NCBI GenBank assembly: GCA_910587005.1
Contig: CAJULB010000004.1
Coordinates: forward strand, 1 to 64,000
Origin: an uncultured Christensenellaceae bacterium
Lineage (GTDB): Bacteria; Bacillota; Clostridia; Christensenellales; Borkfalkiaceae
Length of the DNA: 64,000 nt
Direction: 5' to 3'
Shown piece by piece: positions 62,239 through 64,000 of this stretch. Under the pieces are notes generated by a model. It saw only the letters and a program-made list of their open reading frames with translations. It was not told the DNA's origin and made no database searches. How positions within the stretch are numbered: position 1 is the stretch's first letter; every line of letters starts with the position of its first letter. Made by a program: the position numbers and the translations under genes.

Positions 62239-63435
62239 TTACTCCTTGTTAGTGATAACCATTTTCTTATTCACAATATCTATGCGTTTATTAAAAAGGT
62301 CTTCGTATAATGTAATTAAATTTTCACGCTGAACTTTTGTCAGCAATTTGTAGTAAGCCCCCATCCAACTCTTGAAAGTGTTTTCGACATTTTCGTACGT
62401 AGAAGTTCCTTCCAAGACCTTAATAGCCAATTTCTTAATTTTACGGCGGAAACATACCACTCTTTTGGGGTTTATCTTTTTATACAGCTTACCATCTTCG
62501 GTCATTTCGTACTTAACTTGCAGGAATTTATAAGAACTGCAAAGCTTTACAATTCTAGTCTTTTTTGTATTGATATGTATTCCAAGTTCTTTTGCAATTT
62601 CGCAAATCCCATTGTAAATATCAATAAGTTCCTCTTTTGTTCTGCAAATCAAATACCAATCGTCCATATATCTACCGTAGTATTTTTGACTTCTAACGAA
62701 TTTTACGTACGTATCGATTCTATGAGGATAAAATATGCCAATTATTTGAGATATCTGGTCCCCAATATTAACCGACTTTTCCATAAACTTTTCGCCAGTT
62801 AAAATATCTTTCGGTATGGTTTGACGGTACTTTAATTTATCGAACACGTTGTGAAGACAAGCATCGTATTCCTCGTCAGTCATATAAGAAACGTCTATTT
62901 TAAAGCCGTCAAATATAACGTCCAATAGCCAACTAATAAACTCATCGTCATCAACAAGTTCGAGCAACATCTTTTTCACTATTTTGTGAATTATGTTGTC
63001 GTAAAACTTTTTAAAATCCCCAAACAAAATATAAGAATCGGACCCATACTCTCGATATGCTTTTCGAATATGGATCTCAAATCTTTTTCTTGCGTGAGAC
63101 ATTCCTCTACCTTTAATCGACGCGCTGTTATCGTATATAATCTTTGGTCTAATTTTAGGTAATAGGATTTCATCGCATATTGCATGCCTAATTATTCTAT
63201 CTTTAGTAGTTAGACTTGTAATAGGTCTTACCTTGCCTCGTTCATTCAACGGGAATTCATCGGTTGGATCATTCGTAAGGGTTCTGTTTCGTAAATCGTC
63301 TAATATTTGAAAAATATAAGTAAGATAATTCAGAATAACCCTTTGCGTTGATTCCTTCCATTTGCTCGTTTTTACAGAGGCAAGGTAAGCTTTGTACAAA
63401 ATATTGGCGTCACAAAGAATCTCGTCATAACTCAT
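62239..63435 (-). CDS. DGR-type reverse transcriptase
   Basis: 398 residues from the chosen ATG. Motif A has the catalytic Asp in FGDFKKFYDNI (about 140), the active-site motif is YMDD (256-259, YGRYMDDWYL), and motif 4 reads IGDQISQ (224-230). The [IVL]GxxxSQ form of motif 4 marks reverse transcriptases of diversity-generating retroelements, where group II intron and retroviral enzymes have QGxxxSP. The enzyme copies the template RNA with errors at adenines to diversify a target gene. A TTG at 63459 is in frame, but the ATG at 63435 has GGTGA at better spacing. An Asn-rich template repeat lies directly upstream. Confidence 0.92.
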   Translation of the reverse strand: MSYDEILCDANILYKAYLASVKTSKWKESTQRVILNYLTYIFQILDDLRNRTLTNDPTDEFPLNERGKVRPITSLTTKDRIIRHAICDEILLPKIRPKIIYDNSASIKGRGMSHARKRFEIHIRKAYREYGSDSYILFGDFKKFYDNIIHKIVKKMLLELVDDDEFISWLLDVIFDGFKIDVSYMTDEEYDACLHNVFDKLKYRQTIPKDILTGEKFMEKSVNIGDQISQIIGIFYPHRIDTYVKFVRSQKYYGRYMDDWYLICRTKEELIDIYNGICEIAKELGIHINTKKTRIVKLCSSYKFLQVKYEMTEDGKLYKKINPKRVVCFRRKIKKLAIKVLEGTSTYENVENTFKSWMGAYYKLLTKVQRENLITLYEDLFNKRIDIVNKKMVITNKE

Positions 63436-63532
63436 AATATCATTCACCGTTTGTAGCAATACTTACCGTAGTAAATTGCGTCCGGCTTTAACTTTTCTCC
63501 CTATTGGGAACGGATAGCTTCTCCTTCCCTAT

Positions 63533-63647
63533 TGGCTTAGGGAATCCGGAAGCACGTCATTGTCATTGTCAGCGTTGTTGTAATTCGCATTGCCATTGTT
63601 GTTCACATTAGCAAAGTAATTCGCGGAAACGCGCCCTTTGATAGAAA
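63533..63647 (-). other. Template repeat (TR) of the diversity-generating retroelement
   Basis: A noncoding stretch between the accessory-like gene and the reverse transcriptase. On the minus strand one reading frame from about 63650 translates to a peptide containing GRVSANYFANVNNNGNANY and then alternating Asn/Asp, ending VLPDSLSQ. About 18 codons are AAC, AAT, TAC or GAC, which expose adenines at the codon positions that change the amino acid, the hallmark of DGR templates. A small hairpin (GGGAA...TTCCC, about 63509-63532) follows. Exact ends need the matching variable repeat, which is not in this window. Confidence 0.85.
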
Positions 63648-64000
63648 CTACCCTTTTAAATGCGTTTTGATTTGATTATCTTTCTGACGCCACTTTTTTA
63701 TTAATTCGATTTCTCGATTAATATCTTTTACATATGGCTCATAAGCATTAACATCTACTTCGAAAATATCAATTGTTCGCTGTAGAATAATCAAAAGCTG
63801 ATTAGCATTTGCTATCGCGCTGTTTTGGTATTCCCTTCGTTGATTGTACTCATTTATAGCCGTTGGGTAAATTGACTTGGCCGCAACAAGGTTTGCCGTA
63901 AGCAAAGCAGCTGTTCTGTTTAATTGTGTTTTGCAATCTTGAAGTAAATATCGATACTTCGAATAGTTCTCTTCATCATCTTTTCCATAGGCATACCGAA
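63648..64000 (-). CDS. DGR accessory (Avd-like) protein, N-terminus outside the window
   Basis: The frame is open from the right edge to TAG at 63648-63650, at least 117 codons, so the gene begins beyond 64000. The visible part is almost entirely helical, with a basic/polar profile (KYRYLLQDCKTQLNRTAAL, REIELIKKWRQKDNQIK), as expected for a four-helix-bundle Avd protein. Its place just upstream of the template repeat and reverse transcriptase is the standard avd-TR-RT order. Family assignment rests mainly on position and helical character. An in-frame TTG at 63903-63905 exists but is not needed, since the frame continues upstream. Confidence 0.7.
   Translation of the reverse strand, partial: RYAYGKDDEENYSKYRYLLQDCKTQLNRTAALLTANLVAAKSIYPTAINEYNQRREYQNSAIANANQLLIILQRTIDIFEVDVNAYEPYVKDINREIELIKKWRQKDNQIKTHLKG

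Larger units (their letters stand above)
58080..64000. mobile_element. Probable mobile element beside tRNA-Arg, right end outside the window
   Basis: The gene content changes sharply after tRNA-Arg: a large serine recombinase, an HUH replication initiator, long structured noncoding stretches, then a DGR, all on the minus strand and with lower GC than the housekeeping genes. The left boundary is not defined; I found no repeat of the tRNA 3' end inside the window, and serine recombinases do not normally use tRNA genes. The DGR may be part of the same element or of a second one next to it. Confidence 0.6.

Noticed and set aside
1..64000. CRISPR arrays and rRNA genes
   Set aside because: No regularly spaced direct repeats with unique spacers and no conserved rRNA sequence were seen; the tandem repeats found are coding or too few.

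Overview
The window looks like a chromosome segment of an uncultured anaerobic Clostridia-type Firmicute. The support is a C+ type bS18, RqcP, an EFR1-type flavodoxin/ferredoxin, a single-chain Fe-S serine dehydratase, a SpoIIE-type phosphatase, a DUF368 transporter, strong purine-rich ribosome binding sites and near-consensus sigma-A promoters. Very large repeat-built surface proteins fit gut lineages such as Christensenellales-like bacteria, but that placement is a guess from gene style only.

Layout. 1-1200 holds the tail of a Vat/CatB-type acetyltransferase and a divergent cupin / HxlR regulator pair. 1391-18541 (minus) is a single 5716-residue surface protein: signal peptide, two right-handed beta-helix-like modules, a very long array of MBG-type beta domains, and a C-terminal membrane anchor. 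Upstream of it, 18861-19067 is a probable invertible promoter: two exact inverted 27-bp sites, each built like a tyrosine-recombinase core (10-bp arms around a 7-bp asymmetric spacer), flank a TTGACA-17-TAAAAT promoter that now points away from the giant gene and into a terminator. A tyrosine recombinase gene lies next to it (19501-20409).

20832-24406 encodes an NAD-dependent epimerase-like protein with a zinc finger tail, an EFR1 protein and a DUF368 polyprenyl-phosphate transporter-like protein. 24475-32229 is rpoC and rpoB (minus); RpoB carries a long acidic tail. 32815-36550 is an operon of rqcP, a fused ispDF, an unknown membrane protein and radA. 36615-43454 (minus) is a second giant, membrane-anchored, repeat-containing protein of 2279 residues. 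43793-57760 is mostly housekeeping: yggS, an XRE regulator, rpsF-ssb-rpsR, a CCA-adding/poly(A) polymerase family enzyme, a lipid kinase, a PAS/SpoIIE phosphatase, serine dehydratase, a NarL-type two-component system, an M20 dipeptidase, a DUF4832 secreted protein and a DUF362 protein, ending at tRNA-Arg(ACG).

From about 58080 to the right edge the sequence looks mobile. It holds a large serine recombinase, an HUH-type replication initiator with a 47-residue upstream gene, four large nested inverted-repeat structures, and a diversity-generating retroelement (DGR) in the order accessory-like gene - template repeat - reverse transcriptase - small membrane protein. The DGR target gene is not in the window and probably lies to the right.

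The two standout systems both vary surface or target proteins: a putative phase-variation switch in front of a 5716-residue surface protein, and a DGR with a clear Asn-codon-rich template.
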